DNA of 12,275 nt from CAVSUR01 sp052143655 (GTDB lineage: Bacteria; Actinomycetota; Actinomycetes; Streptosporangiales; Streptosporangiaceae), in NCBI GenBank assembly GCA_052143655.1, contig JBKQSL010000158.1, positions 1 to 12,275 of the forward strand, given 5' to 3'. Below are positions 1-6,126 of the stretch, piece after piece. The position numbers and the translations under genes were made by a program. The notes under the pieces are model-generated. The model had not been told where the DNA came from. It was given only the letters and a program-made list of their open reading frames with translations, and did not search any database. Numbering within the stretch: position 1 is the stretch's first letter; each line of letters begins with the position of its first letter.

Positions 1-496
1 ACTGGAGATCGTGGAGACGGGCCAGTTCATCGGCTACACCGGGCTCAACCCGATGCCGGCGGGCGTGCCGGGCGCGGGCGGCATGGAGATCGGCTGGCGG
101 CTGGACCGGCACGCCTGGCACCGCGGCCACGCGACCGAGGCCGCCCGGGCCGTGCTCGCGGTGGCGTTCAGCGAGATCGGCCTGCCCGAGGTCTGGTCCA
201 CGACCGCCGTGCTCAACGAGCCGTCGCAGGCCGTCATGCGCCGGATCGGGCTGGCTGAGGTCGCCCGATTCGACCATCCGAAGATCGACGAGGGCCATCC
301 GCTGCGACCGCACGTGACCTATTACCTGGCCAGCGCCGCCACCGGCAAGGGCCAGGCCTGCACCCGGGCGGCGGAGGCGGCCATCGCCGAGACGGTCCGC
401 GGGTGGACGGCGACGCTGGGGGAGCAGCACCTGCGCGCGCTCACGGCGGACCTGCTGCGCCTGGCGCCCGGCGGCCCGCTGCGTCCCACGTGGTGA
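1..496 (+). CDS. GNAT N-acetyltransferase (RimJ/RimL-like), 5' truncated by window, with foreign C-terminal tail
   Basis: The frame is open from the left edge; the true start lies upstream, and the GTG at 11 is not it because the acetyltransferase fold is already under way. Seen: EIGWRLDRHAWHRGHATEAA, the acetyl-CoA binding strand and pyrophosphate loop of RimJ/RimL-type GNATs, then the NEPSQAVMRRIGL helix typical of the family's C-terminal half, ending near HVTYYLAS (about base 334). GNATs of this type move acetyl from acetyl-CoA to an amine; the substrate cannot be told. The last ~50 residues (from about base 341 to the stop at 494-496) are not GNAT-like: the pattern GKGQA, GWTATLG, then PLRPTW resembles the last helices of actinobacterial MarR regulators. 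I infer an in-frame deletion fusing the two. The product may still fold as an acetyltransferase. Confidence 0.8.
   Translation, partial: LEIVETGQFIGYTGLNPMPAGVPGAGGMEIGWRLDRHAWHRGHATEAARAVLAVAFSEIGLPEVWSTTAVLNEPSQAVMRRIGLAEVARFDHPKIDEGHPLRPHVTYYLASAATGKGQACTRAAEAAIAETVRGWTATLGEQHLRALTADLLRLAPGGPLRPTW
341..496 (+). pseudogene. C-terminal remnant of a MarR-family regulator fused to the GNAT frame
   Basis: About 51 codons in frame with the preceding acetyltransferase. The segment starts T-G-K-G-Q-A-C, like the wing-to-helix transition (LTxxGxA) of MarR proteins, continues with a helix containing VRGWTATLGEQHLRAL and ends PLRPTW, a typical ending for MarR regulators of streptomycete-like bacteria. 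The DNA-binding winged helix is absent, so this cannot act as a regulator. This is a family-pattern judgement; a chance GNAT extension is the alternative. Confidence 0.5.
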
Positions 497-561
497 CCAC
501 CGGGCTGCGGGCAGCCAGGCCGGGGTGGCTGCGGTGAGGCCGGTGCCCGAGCCAGTCCGCA

Positions 562-890
562 TTGACCCGCGCCGCCGGGCACGTGGCGCTGGCCCGGCCG
601 CGGAGATCTGGGCCCGGCACCTGCGCGCACCCGGCAGCGAGGTGCTGTGCGTGGCGCAGCTGTTCACTGCCCGGCACGCACGAGGAAGCGGAACGGGCGG
701 CCGGCTGCTGGCCACCGCCCTGGTGCGGGCCAGGGCCCGGGGAGCTGCCGCGGTGCTGGAGGTCATCACGCTGAACCAGGACGCCATCGCGCTGTACCGG
801 GTGCGCGGGTGGCGGCAGGTCGGCTCGGTCAGCTACGACTGGCTGCCGCCGGGCGAGCAGTCGCTGCTGTTCGTCGCCCCGGAGCCCGCA
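562..890 (+). pseudogene. Decayed GNAT acetyltransferase, N-terminal half missing and frameshifted
   Basis: Two frames together give a GNAT C-terminal half. The frame read from 562 holds AGHVALARP (the usual GHVALxRP strand); near base 597 homology switches to another frame reading AAEIWARHLRAPGSE, then the acetyl-CoA loop RHARGSGTGGRLL (bases ~669-710), then LEVITLNQDAIALYRVRGWR with the conserved A-x-x-L-Y-x-x-x-G-W, finishing FVAPEP near 887. The first ~80 residues of a normal protein are absent: a stop at 535-537 closes the first frame and only ~50 bases separate it from the MarR-like tail. No stop follows FVAPEP in frame; the frame runs on into antisense of the next gene. I infer a dead gene. 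A sequencing slip could explain the frameshift but not the missing N-terminus. Confidence 0.65.
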
Positions 891-914
891 AGCCGCTGCC
901 TGTCCCGGGCCGGG

Positions 915-2093
915 CTAGCCGCTGGCCTGGCCGGGCGCCGGCGGCCAGGCCAGGTCGGCGGGCTGCTGCGCCTGCGGCCGCCCGAGGGCCAGGTCGGCCA
1001 GCGGGATGGTCGCGCTCGCCGCGCCGCGGGGGAGCACAGTGACCAGGCCCGCAGTGAGGTCGGTGGCGAACGTGCACAGGGTGCCGACCGTGCCGCCGCC
1101 GACGGGGTCGGCCCGGACCCCGGCCGGCAGCGGCCCGGCGGTGAGGAAGCCGGCCAGCCAGGCGGCGTCCGGCTCGCTGTCTGGTGCCGGCAGCGCCTGC
1201 AGGAACTCTCCGCGCGCCGCGCTGATCCCGCCCGGCTCGGCGTCCGCGCCGGGCACCAGCCGGCCGTGATTGGTGTGCCAGTCCAGCGGCCCGGCCGGGC
1301 CCACATCGCGCACGCCGAAGTCCCCGGCCACCGTCTCGGCGATGACCACCCGTCCGGCCCGGTCGCCGATCACGTAGGCGAAGCCGCCCGCCGGCGGATT
1401 CCGGCGCAGGTAGACCAGCGCCTCGCCGGCCGTGGCCGGGCCCGCCCGCTGCAGCCCGCGGGCGACGATGTGCCGTCCCGCGCCGGAGCCGGGCGCGGCG
1501 ACGGGCAGGTGGTCGATGCCCCATACCACGCCGGGCCCGGCCACGGTGAAGGCCGTGCTCGGCACGAACCCCGGCTTGCAGAACGCGGTGACCGGCGCCA
1601 GGCCATCCAGCAGCAAAGTGAGCAGGAGGCAGCGGCCGTCGAAGAAGACCTCGTCGTCCTCGTTGTGCGCGAGCAGCGCCCGCTCGTTGCGCCATGCGAG
1701 ATCGCTGCACCCGGCGCCGGCATCCTCGCCCGCTGCCTCGCTGCCGGGCACGGGACCGGGCCGGGCGCCGGACGCCGCGCCGATATCCCCGCGGAAGTTC
1801 AGCAGGGCCAGGTCGGCGAGCGGCACGCCGGCCCCGCTGGCCATCGCGGCGAGCTCGGCCCACACTTCCGGGTAGCCCGCCTGGCTGGCCGTCATCGCGG
1901 CGTCCAGTGCCCGGGCACCCGGCGCGGCGGCTGCCTGCTGCCGCAGCCGCTCCAGGCCGGGCATGTCCGCGACGACGGCCCGGATGTCCCCGGCGAGGTG
2001 GCCGCCCACGGCGCGGAACGCCTCCTCGGCGCTGCCGCGGGCCACGAGCCACGGCAGCGCGCCGAGCCGCTGCTCCGTCAGCGTAGCCATCAT
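915..2093 (-). CDS. C45-family autoproteolytic acyltransferase/hydrolase (penicillin acyltransferase-like)
   Basis: A 392-residue protein, the usual family length. Start ATG at 2093-2091 (a second ATG follows at 2090), preceded by GGGAGG, which is well placed especially for the second. An N-terminal helical region (1-100) holds LADLALLNFRGDI (about 93-105), typical just before the processing site. Then AGCSDLAWRN with Cys129: in the acyl-CoA:isopenicillin N acyltransferase family the Gly-Cys bond is self-cleaved and the new N-terminal Cys is the nucleophile. HNEDD follows at 143-147. Later blocks (WGIDHLPV, GFAYVIGDRAGRVVIAET, WHTNHGRL, TLCTFATDL) fit the Ntn-hydrolase fold. No signal peptide is seen, so probably cytoplasmic. 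Members cleave or form amide bonds on acyl-amino compounds; no beta-lactam genes are nearby, so penicillin synthesis is unlikely and the substrate is unknown. Residues 106-127 are a Gly/Pro/Ala-rich linker before the cleavage site. Confidence 0.88.
   Translation of the reverse strand: MMATLTEQRLGALPWLVARGSAEEAFRAVGGHLAGDIRAVVADMPGLERLRQQAAAAPGARALDAAMTASQAGYPEVWAELAAMASGAGVPLADLALLNFRGDIGAASGARPGPVPGSEAAGEDAGAGCSDLAWRNERALLAHNEDDEVFFDGRCLLLTLLLDGLAPVTAFCKPGFVPSTAFTVAGPGVVWGIDHLPVAAPGSGAGRHIVARGLQRAGPATAGEALVYLRRNPPAGGFAYVIGDRAGRVVIAETVAGDFGVRDVGPAGPLDWHTNHGRLVPGADAEPGGISAARGEFLQALPAPDSEPDAAWLAGFLTAGPLPAGVRADPVGGGTVGTLCTFATDLTAGLVTVLPRGAASATIPLADLALGRPQAQQPADLAWPPAPGQASG
922..953. terminator. 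Strong hairpin at the 3' end of the C45 peptidase gene
   Basis: Perfect 11-bp arms, CTGGCCTGGCC at 922-932 and GGCCAGGCCAG at 943-953, with a 10-base GC-rich loop. It lies within the last codons of the minus-strand C45 gene (stop at 915-917). No T-run follows, so it is either a GC-type terminator or an mRNA 3'-end stabiliser, as is common in actinomycetes. Confidence 0.4.
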
Positions 2094-2140
2094 CCGGCCT
2101 CCCGTGCGCTCGATCTGGCCCCGTCGATCCGGTCCTGGCC

Positions 2141-2154
2141 CGTCACTGACGCTA
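2141..2154 (-). promoter_or_regulatory. Candidate -10 and small palindrome upstream of the C45 gene
   Basis: On the minus strand TAGCGT (2154-2149) fits TANNNT and would give a leader of about 50 bases before the ATG at 2093. It overlaps an 11-bp palindrome, CGTCA-C-TGACG (2141-2151), which could be an operator. No good -35 is seen. Confidence 0.25.
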
Positions 2155-2234
2155 GCGCGGGACGAGCCGGCGGCCGCCACAGCATCCGGCCCGGGATCGC
2201 CACGGCCGGCCCCGCCCCGCAGCTGACGCCGGCC

Positions 2235-2263
2235 TGAGCAGGCACGCAATTGAGCAGGCACGC
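2235..2263 (+). repeat. 13-bp perfect direct repeat upstream of the PPOX gene
   Basis: TGAGCAGGCACGC occurs at 2235-2247 and again at 2251-2263, separated by AAT (period 16 bp, about 1.5 helical turns). It occupies the -35 side of the candidate promoter. It may be a pair of activator or repressor sites, or a small local duplication. Confidence 0.5.
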
Positions 2264-2275
2264 GGCGCGGCTGGC

Positions 2276-2290
2276 TACGGTAATGGCATG
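2276..2290 (+). promoter_or_regulatory. Candidate leaderless promoter of the PPOX gene
   Basis: TACGGT at 2276-2281 matches the actinobacterial -10 pattern TANNNT. Six bases then separate it from ATG at 2288, putting the expected transcription start on or next to the start codon. There is no Shine-Dalgarno sequence, which supports a leaderless mRNA. Confidence 0.5.
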
Positions 2291-2683
2291 GCAGATCTCG
2301 GGAGCCACCGCTATGTCAGCATCACCACCTATCGGCGGGACGGCACGCCGGTGGCGACGCCGGTCTGGATCGTCCCGCACGACGGGCACCTGTACGTGTG
2401 GACCAGCGCGCGGAGCGGCAAGGTCAAGCGGATCCGGAATAGCCCGCGGGTGGCCGTCGCCGCCTGCACCATGCAGGGCACGGTGACCGGCCCGGCTGAG
2501 GAGGGCACCGCGGTGATCCTGCCCGACGCCGACCAGCCCGAGATCTGGCGCGCGCTGGCGGCCAAGTACGGGCTGCAGCTGCAGGTGATCCAGTTCGCCG
2601 AGCGGCTGGCCGGGGCACTGCGCCGCCGCGGCGGCACCCCGGACGACCGGGTCTACCTGGAGCTGACCATCCCGGCTGCCTAG
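2288..2683 (+). CDS. PPOX-class F420-dependent oxidoreductase, Rv2061-like
   Basis: A 131-residue single-domain split-barrel protein of the pyridoxamine-phosphate-oxidase-like superfamily. Seen: RYVSITTYRRDGTPVATPVW (residues 8-27), the first strands with the usual DGTPV turn; HLYVWTSARSGKVKRIRNSPRVAVA, where the K-V-K-R-I-R-N block typically contacts the cofactor phosphate or glutamate tail; and a C-terminal KYGLQ helix plus VYLELT strand. Rv2061/TIGR03666-type proteins of mycobacteria and streptomycetes bind the deazaflavin F420 and reduce small organic substrates. The substrate is not evident. The start at 2288 is chosen because it fits a leaderless promoter and the family N-terminus. Its stop codon overlaps that of the convergent MerR gene (shared CTAG). 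Confidence 0.88.
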   Translation: MADLGSHRYVSITTYRRDGTPVATPVWIVPHDGHLYVWTSARSGKVKRIRNSPRVAVAACTMQGTVTGPAEEGTAVILPDADQPEIWRALAAKYGLQLQVIQFAERLAGALRRRGGTPDDRVYLELTIPAA

Positions 2684-3480
2684 CGGAGGAGCCGGGGGCG
2701 CACAGCGCGCCATTCCCTGGCCATGTCGGCGAGGTGCTGCAGCGCGGGTGAGTCCTGCCCGAGCTTGGCCGCGATGAGGCCGGCGGCGGCGGAGAGGCCG
2801 GCGCTCGGCTCAGGCACTTCGGCCTGCATATCGGGGTGCTGGGTGACCCAGTCGAGTGCTCGCGCGGCGAGCTGTTCCAGCCGGGGATCGGCGGGGTCCC
2901 AGTCGCGGGCCTGGTCGAAGGCGAGGTAGAGGCGCTGGAAGTCAGGGTCGTCGAGCGCGGCTTTCTTCTGGCCGGCCCATCCTGCGGCGAGCTCCGGGGA
3001 GAGGGCGGAGAGCAGGATCCAGCCGTCACGCTCCATCCGCACGCTCTGCTCGCTGACGCCCATGGCCCGCATCCGCTCCAGGATGTCCACGATGCCGTCG
3101 GCCAGGAACAGCCGTTCCCCCTGGGCGAGCTGGGCAACCCGGCGCCGGTGCTGCTGCAGCTGCCGGATCTTGGCCGCCAGCGCGCGGCCGATGTCGGTAA
3201 CGGCTTCGCTGAACTCCGCCGGCTCGGCGCCGAGCAGCTGGCCGATACGGGCAAGCGGGACGCCGGCGTCGGCGAGGGTCTTGATGCGGATCAGGTCCAC
3301 GACGGCCTGAGCGTCGTAGCGGCGGTACCCGGAAGCGTCTCTGGCCGGCTCGGGGAGCAGCCCGAGTGCGTGATAGTGCCGGATGGCTCGCACAGTGACG
3401 CCGACGTGAGCGGCGAGCTGGCCGATGGTGAGCGACGAGGGACTCATCGGCGAGGTCACCATGTCGCTGGCACCGGTCAT
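2680..3480 (-). CDS. MerR-family transcriptional regulator, third gene of the ABC exporter operon
   Basis: A 266-residue protein. Start ATG at 3480-3478 overlaps the permease stop (ATGA), implying translational coupling; ATG at 3447 (MSPSSLTIGQL) is an alternative closer to the usual MerR N-terminus. Residues 17-85 are a MerR winged helix: LTIGQLAAHVGVTVRAIRHY, LLPEP, then SGYRRYDAQAVVDLIRIKTL, as in MerR regulators of drug exporters. A dimerisation helix follows (about 95-125, IGRALAAKIRQLQQHRRRVA). The C-terminal ~140 residues (SVRMERDGWILLSALSPELA and after) are helical, have no metal-binding cysteines and presumably sense a small molecule. MerR proteins bind dyads inside promoters with long spacers, and such a dyad stands in front of this operon (5255-5267). 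I infer that it controls its own operon by twisting that promoter. Confidence 0.88.
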   Translation of the reverse strand: MTGASDMVTSPMSPSSLTIGQLAAHVGVTVRAIRHYHALGLLPEPARDASGYRRYDAQAVVDLIRIKTLADAGVPLARIGQLLGAEPAEFSEAVTDIGRALAAKIRQLQQHRRRVAQLAQGERLFLADGIVDILERMRAMGVSEQSVRMERDGWILLSALSPELAAGWAGQKKAALDDPDFQRLYLAFDQARDWDPADPRLEQLAARALDWVTQHPDMQAEVPEPSAGLSAAAGLIAAKLGQDSPALQHLADMAREWRAVRPRLLR

Positions 3481-4274
3481 GCTGACCGCGGCGGGAGCTG
3501 GTCGTAGCGGGCGCGGGCCCCCAGGTAGCCGGCCAGGCTGAGGGCCACGCACCAGGCCGCGGCGATCACGGCGCTGCTGCCGATCGGGGTGCCGGCGAGC
3601 AGTCCGCGCAGCGTGTCGATCATCGGGGTGAACGGCTGGTGGGCGGCGAACCAGCCGACCCCCGCGGGCATCGAGTCAGCGGGCACGAAGGCGTTGCTCA
3701 CGAACGGCAGCACCACCAGGATGAGCGCCAGGCTGTTGGCGCCCGACGGGGTCCTGGCGAGCAGCCCGAAGGCGACGGTAACCCAGGTGAGGGCGATGCT
3801 GACCATGGCGAACACGCCGGCGACGGCGACCCATTCGAGCGCGGTGGCAGTCGGCCGCAGCCCGAGCCCGAAGGCGACAGCGACCACGAAGGCGCCGCTG
3901 ATCAGGGTGCGCAGCAGGCTGCCGAGGACCTGGCCGGTCAGCACGGCAGCCCGGGTGACGGCCATGGTCCGCAGCCGGGTGATGATGCCCTCGGCCATGT
4001 CCGTGACCACGTTCAGCGCGGTTGCCTCGGCGGCGGACGCCGCGGTCATCAGCAGGATGCCGGGGGCCAGGTAGTCGATGTAGCTCCCGGCGTGCGGGGT
4101 GACCGCGGCGAGGCCGGCGTGCAGGGTGCGGCCGAACACCCCGTCAAAGAGCAGCAGGAACAGGACCGGCACGATGATGCCGCTGACCGTCATCGCCGGG
4201 TACCGCAGCGAGTGGCGAAGGTCGCGGCGGAACATGGTGGCCGAGTCCCGCACCACCCAGGTGACCGCGCTCAT
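3477..4274 (-). CDS. ABC-2 type transporter permease, DrrB-like
   Basis: A 265-residue integral membrane protein. Start ATG at 4274 overlaps the ATPase stop (ATGA) and has GGGAGGGAG just upstream. Hydrophobic stretches fit six transmembrane helices: about 27-48, 65-85, 122-140, 147-172, 180-200 and 235-257. Blocks such as FLLLFDGVFGRTL, YIDYLAPGILLMTAASAAEATA, GIITRLRTMAVTRAAVL and LVVLPFVSNAFVPADSMPAG are hallmarks of the DrrB branch of ABC-2 permeases, including the F-V-S-N-A-F-V-P motif. These dimerise with a DrrA-type ATPase to pump hydrophobic drugs or lipids out of the cell. It pairs with the upstream ATPase and is followed by the regulator. The substrate cannot be read from sequence; daunorubicin itself is only the family prototype. 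Confidence 0.92.
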   Translation of the reverse strand: MSAVTWVVRDSATMFRRDLRHSLRYPAMTVSGIIVPVLFLLLFDGVFGRTLHAGLAAVTPHAGSYIDYLAPGILLMTAASAAEATALNVVTDMAEGIITRLRTMAVTRAAVLTGQVLGSLLRTLISGAFVVAVAFGLGLRPTATALEWVAVAGVFAMVSIALTWVTVAFGLLARTPSGANSLALILVVLPFVSNAFVPADSMPAGVGWFAAHQPFTPMIDTLRGLLAGTPIGSSAVIAAAWCVALSLAGYLGARARYDQLPPRSA

Positions 4275-5236
4275 CGCGCTCCCTCCCCGACGGCGTGCTC
4301 AGCAGGATCGCTGCGACCGGTGAGCGCGAAGAACACGTCATCGAGATCCGCCGTGTGCACGGATACCGACTCCACAGCCACGCGGTGATCGTCGAGCCGG
4401 TCCAGCAGCGTGCGCAGGGCGCCCACGCTGCCCCCGGTCGGAACCCGCACGACCAGGGCATCTCTATCAAGCGTGGTGTTCTCGGCGTCGACGAGGCGGG
4501 CCGCCGCGTCGAGGGCGGCCGCGTCGGGCAGCCGCAGCTCGACATGCCCGCCGGGGATGACCCGCTTCAGCTCGGCCGGGGTCCCCTCGCCGACCAGCCG
4601 CCCATCGTCGAGCACGGCGATGCGATCCGCCAGGTGGTCGGCTTCCTCCAGGTACTGGGTGGTCAGGAAGATCGTCACGCCGGAGGCGGACAGCTCCCGG
4701 ACGATCTCCCACATGGTCCGGCGGCTGCGCGGGTCCAGCCCGGTGGTCGGCTCGTCCAGGAAGATGATCGAGGGCTCGCCGATCAGGGTCATGGCCAGGT
4801 CCAGCCTGCGGCGCATGCCCCCCGAGTAGGTGACCGCCGGCTTGCCGCCCGCGCCTGCCAGGTCGAAGCGCTCCAGCAGCTCGATGGCCCGGCGGCGCCC
4901 GTCACTGCGGGACAGACGGCCGAGGTCCGCCATCAGGAGCAGGTTCTCCTCGCCGGTGAGCACGTTGTCGACCGCCGAGAACTGCCCGGTCACCCCGATG
5001 GCCCGGCGGACCAGGCCTGCTTCCCGGCGCGCGTCATGGCCGCCCACCCGGACCGTCCCGCCGTCGCACGGGAGAATGGTGGACAGCACCCACACCGTCG
5101 TGGTCTTCCCCGAGCCGTTGGGGCCGATCAGGGCGAAGACGCTGCCCTCGGCGACCGCGAGGTCGACCCCATCGAGCACCACGTGATCACCGAAGGACTT
5201 GCGCAAGCCCAGGACTTCGATCGCCAGGTTGGTCAT
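4271..5236 (-). CDS. ABC transporter ATP-binding protein, DrrA-like
   Basis: A 321-residue nucleotide-binding subunit. Seen: Walker A GPNGSGKT (38-45); Q-loop around TGQFSAVDNVLTGEENL (83-99); signature YSGGM (137-141), the usual DrrA variant of LSGGQ; Walker B IIFLDEP (157-163); D-loop GLDPR; and TTQYLEEAD (192-200), where Gln194 replaces the switch histidine, as in DrrA proteins. The last ~95 residues form the DrrA C-terminal domain (DUF4162-like), ending TADLDDVFFALTGR. Start ATG at 5236-5234 is chosen over the upstream TTG at 5251, because homology begins at M-T-N-L-A-I-E-V and GGAAG lies 8 bases before it. It powers the permease whose ATG overlaps this stop codon, and is the first gene of the exporter-regulator operon. 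Confidence 0.93.
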   Translation of the reverse strand: MTNLAIEVLGLRKSFGDHVVLDGVDLAVAEGSVFALIGPNGSGKTTTVWVLSTILPCDGGTVRVGGHDARREAGLVRRAIGVTGQFSAVDNVLTGEENLLLMADLGRLSRSDGRRRAIELLERFDLAGAGGKPAVTYSGGMRRRLDLAMTLIGEPSIIFLDEPTTGLDPRSRRTMWEIVRELSASGVTIFLTTQYLEEADHLADRIAVLDDGRLVGEGTPAELKRVIPGGHVELRLPDAAALDAAARLVDAENTTLDRDALVVRVPTGGSVGALRTLLDRLDDHRVAVESVSVHTADLDDVFFALTGRSDPAEHAVGEGAR

Positions 5237-5274
5237 GCATGCATCTTCCAACCCTGACGCAGCGTCAATGTCAA
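5234..5274 (-). promoter_or_regulatory. MerR-type promoter and operator of the ABC exporter operon
   Basis: Reading the minus strand: TTGACA (-35, 5274-5269), then a perfect 13-bp palindrome TGACGC-T-GCGTCA (5267-5255), then GAAGAT (5248-5243) as a weak -10, then six bases and the ATG at 5236. The -35/-10 spacer is 20 bp, longer than the usual 17 and of the length MerR activators need, with the dyad inside it. The expected transcription start coincides with the ATG, but a GGAAG is also present, so leaderless and leadered initiation both remain possible. The -10 is a poor match and is the weakest part of the assignment. Confidence 0.65.
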
Positions 5275-5381
5275 GCCGCCGGGAAGCCCGATGCTCCCGT
5301 CGGTTGCGCCCGCTCGTCCGGGCTGCGCTGCTGTCCGGCTAGGCGGGACTTCCCTTGATCAGGATGCTGAGGCCCGGGCAA

Positions 5382-6011
5382 TCACGCCCGTCCGGCCGGC
5401 GCCGCGGCGGGATCGGATGCCTGGCCTGCCGCCCGGATGCTGAGAACCACCACCAGCGGCCAGAGAGCCTGTACCTCGCCGAGGATCCGCTCGGCCAGGC
5501 CAGCCGCGCCGAGCCCGCCGATCAGCTCGGCGCCAAACCAGATCAGCAGGGCGGCCATCACCGCGGCGGCGATGCCGCCGACCGCGGGCCGCAGTCCGCA
5601 CGGCACGCTGGCCCCCCGCCTGGAGCTGCCGAGCGGCCAGGTCGTCAGGGCCACGAACCCGGCCGTCGCCCAGAGCATGTGGGCCAGCGAGCCGGGGGCC
5701 CCGGCCGTCTCCGGGCTCGCCGCGACCAGCAGGCCGGCGATGCCGCCCGCCACCAGGATGATCCGCCCGGCCGCCGCGACAGGCCTCAGCGCCAGCCCGG
5801 TCAGGACATCGCAGGCTCCCACCATGATGAGCGCGAGGGTCATCACCCAGCGGTCAGTGGCGCCGCGCGCCGCCAGCGAGCTGATGGTCCTGGCCACCGA
5901 GTCGAACGAGCCCGGCTGGAGGCGCGCGGCTATCACCCACCCGCAGGCCAGGAACACCGGGGCCGCAGCGGATGAGAGCACACCCCACCACGGCACACCC
6001 CGCACGACCAT
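5382..6011 (-). CDS. DUF998-like integral membrane protein
   Basis: A 209-residue hydrophobic protein with about six transmembrane segments: residues 7-28 (WWGVLSSAAAPVFLACGWVI), 53-72, 77-97, 108-127, 141-165 and 180-196. The sequence after the first helix, QPGSFDSVARTISSLAARGATDRWVMT, matches the conserved extracytoplasmic motif of DUF998 proteins (D-P/S-x-x-x-T-I-S-x-L). The family has no established biochemical role. Start ATG at 6011 is chosen because homology begins a few residues later; GTG at 6014 or 6005 is also possible. TACTGT (6018-6013) looks like a -10; if used it would start transcription near 6006 and favour the GTG at 6005. It is transcribed divergently from the rhodanese gene, with 115 bases between them. 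Confidence 0.8.
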   Translation of the reverse strand: MVVRGVPWWGVLSSAAAPVFLACGWVIAARLQPGSFDSVARTISSLAARGATDRWVMTLALIMVGACDVLTGLALRPVAAAGRIILVAGGIAGLLVAASPETAGAPGSLAHMLWATAGFVALTTWPLGSSRRGASVPCGLRPAVGGIAAAVMAALLIWFGAELIGGLGAAGLAERILGEVQALWPLVVVLSIRAAGQASDPAAAPAGRA

Positions 6012-6113
6012 CACAGTAGCCAGTTCCGCGCCGTGGCCTCGCCCGCGCCTGCGGCCGCAGCCCGGCTCCCGCCGCCAGCTGGCAGGATTGGGTACCTCAT
6101 CGGCCCGGACCCC

Positions 6114-6118
6114 GGAGG
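6114..6118 (+). promoter_or_regulatory. Ribosome binding site setting the rhodanese start
   Basis: GGAGG sits 8 bases before ATG at 6127. It decides this start over the much longer open frame reaching back to 5437, which is antisense to the DUF998 gene. Confidence 0.8.
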
Positions 6119-6126
6119 ACCCCGAC

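Noticed and set aside
829..2052. 407-codon minus-strand frame overlapping the C45 gene
   Set aside because: Low-complexity Arg/Gly/Ala translation without motifs; a shadow of the C45 frame, which has clear family motifs.
525..2237. 570-codon plus-strand open frame
   Set aside because: Only its first ~120 codons resemble a protein (the GNAT remnant). The rest is antisense to the C45 gene, with the Arg/Gly/Pro-rich composition of a GC-rich shadow frame.
5234..5244. ATGCATGCATG palindromic run at the ATPase start
   Set aside because: It contains three ATG triplets but is best explained as chance around the start codon; the real operator is the dyad at 5255-5267.
5275..5381. Possible small gene or RNA between the DUF998 stop and the ABC promoter
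   Set aside because: No coding-like frame and no convincing hairpin or T-run; I see nothing assignable.
5437..6126. Long N-terminal extension of the rhodanese frame
   Set aside because: It is antisense to the DUF998 gene and has no domain. A GGAGG 8 bases before ATG 6127 marks the real start.
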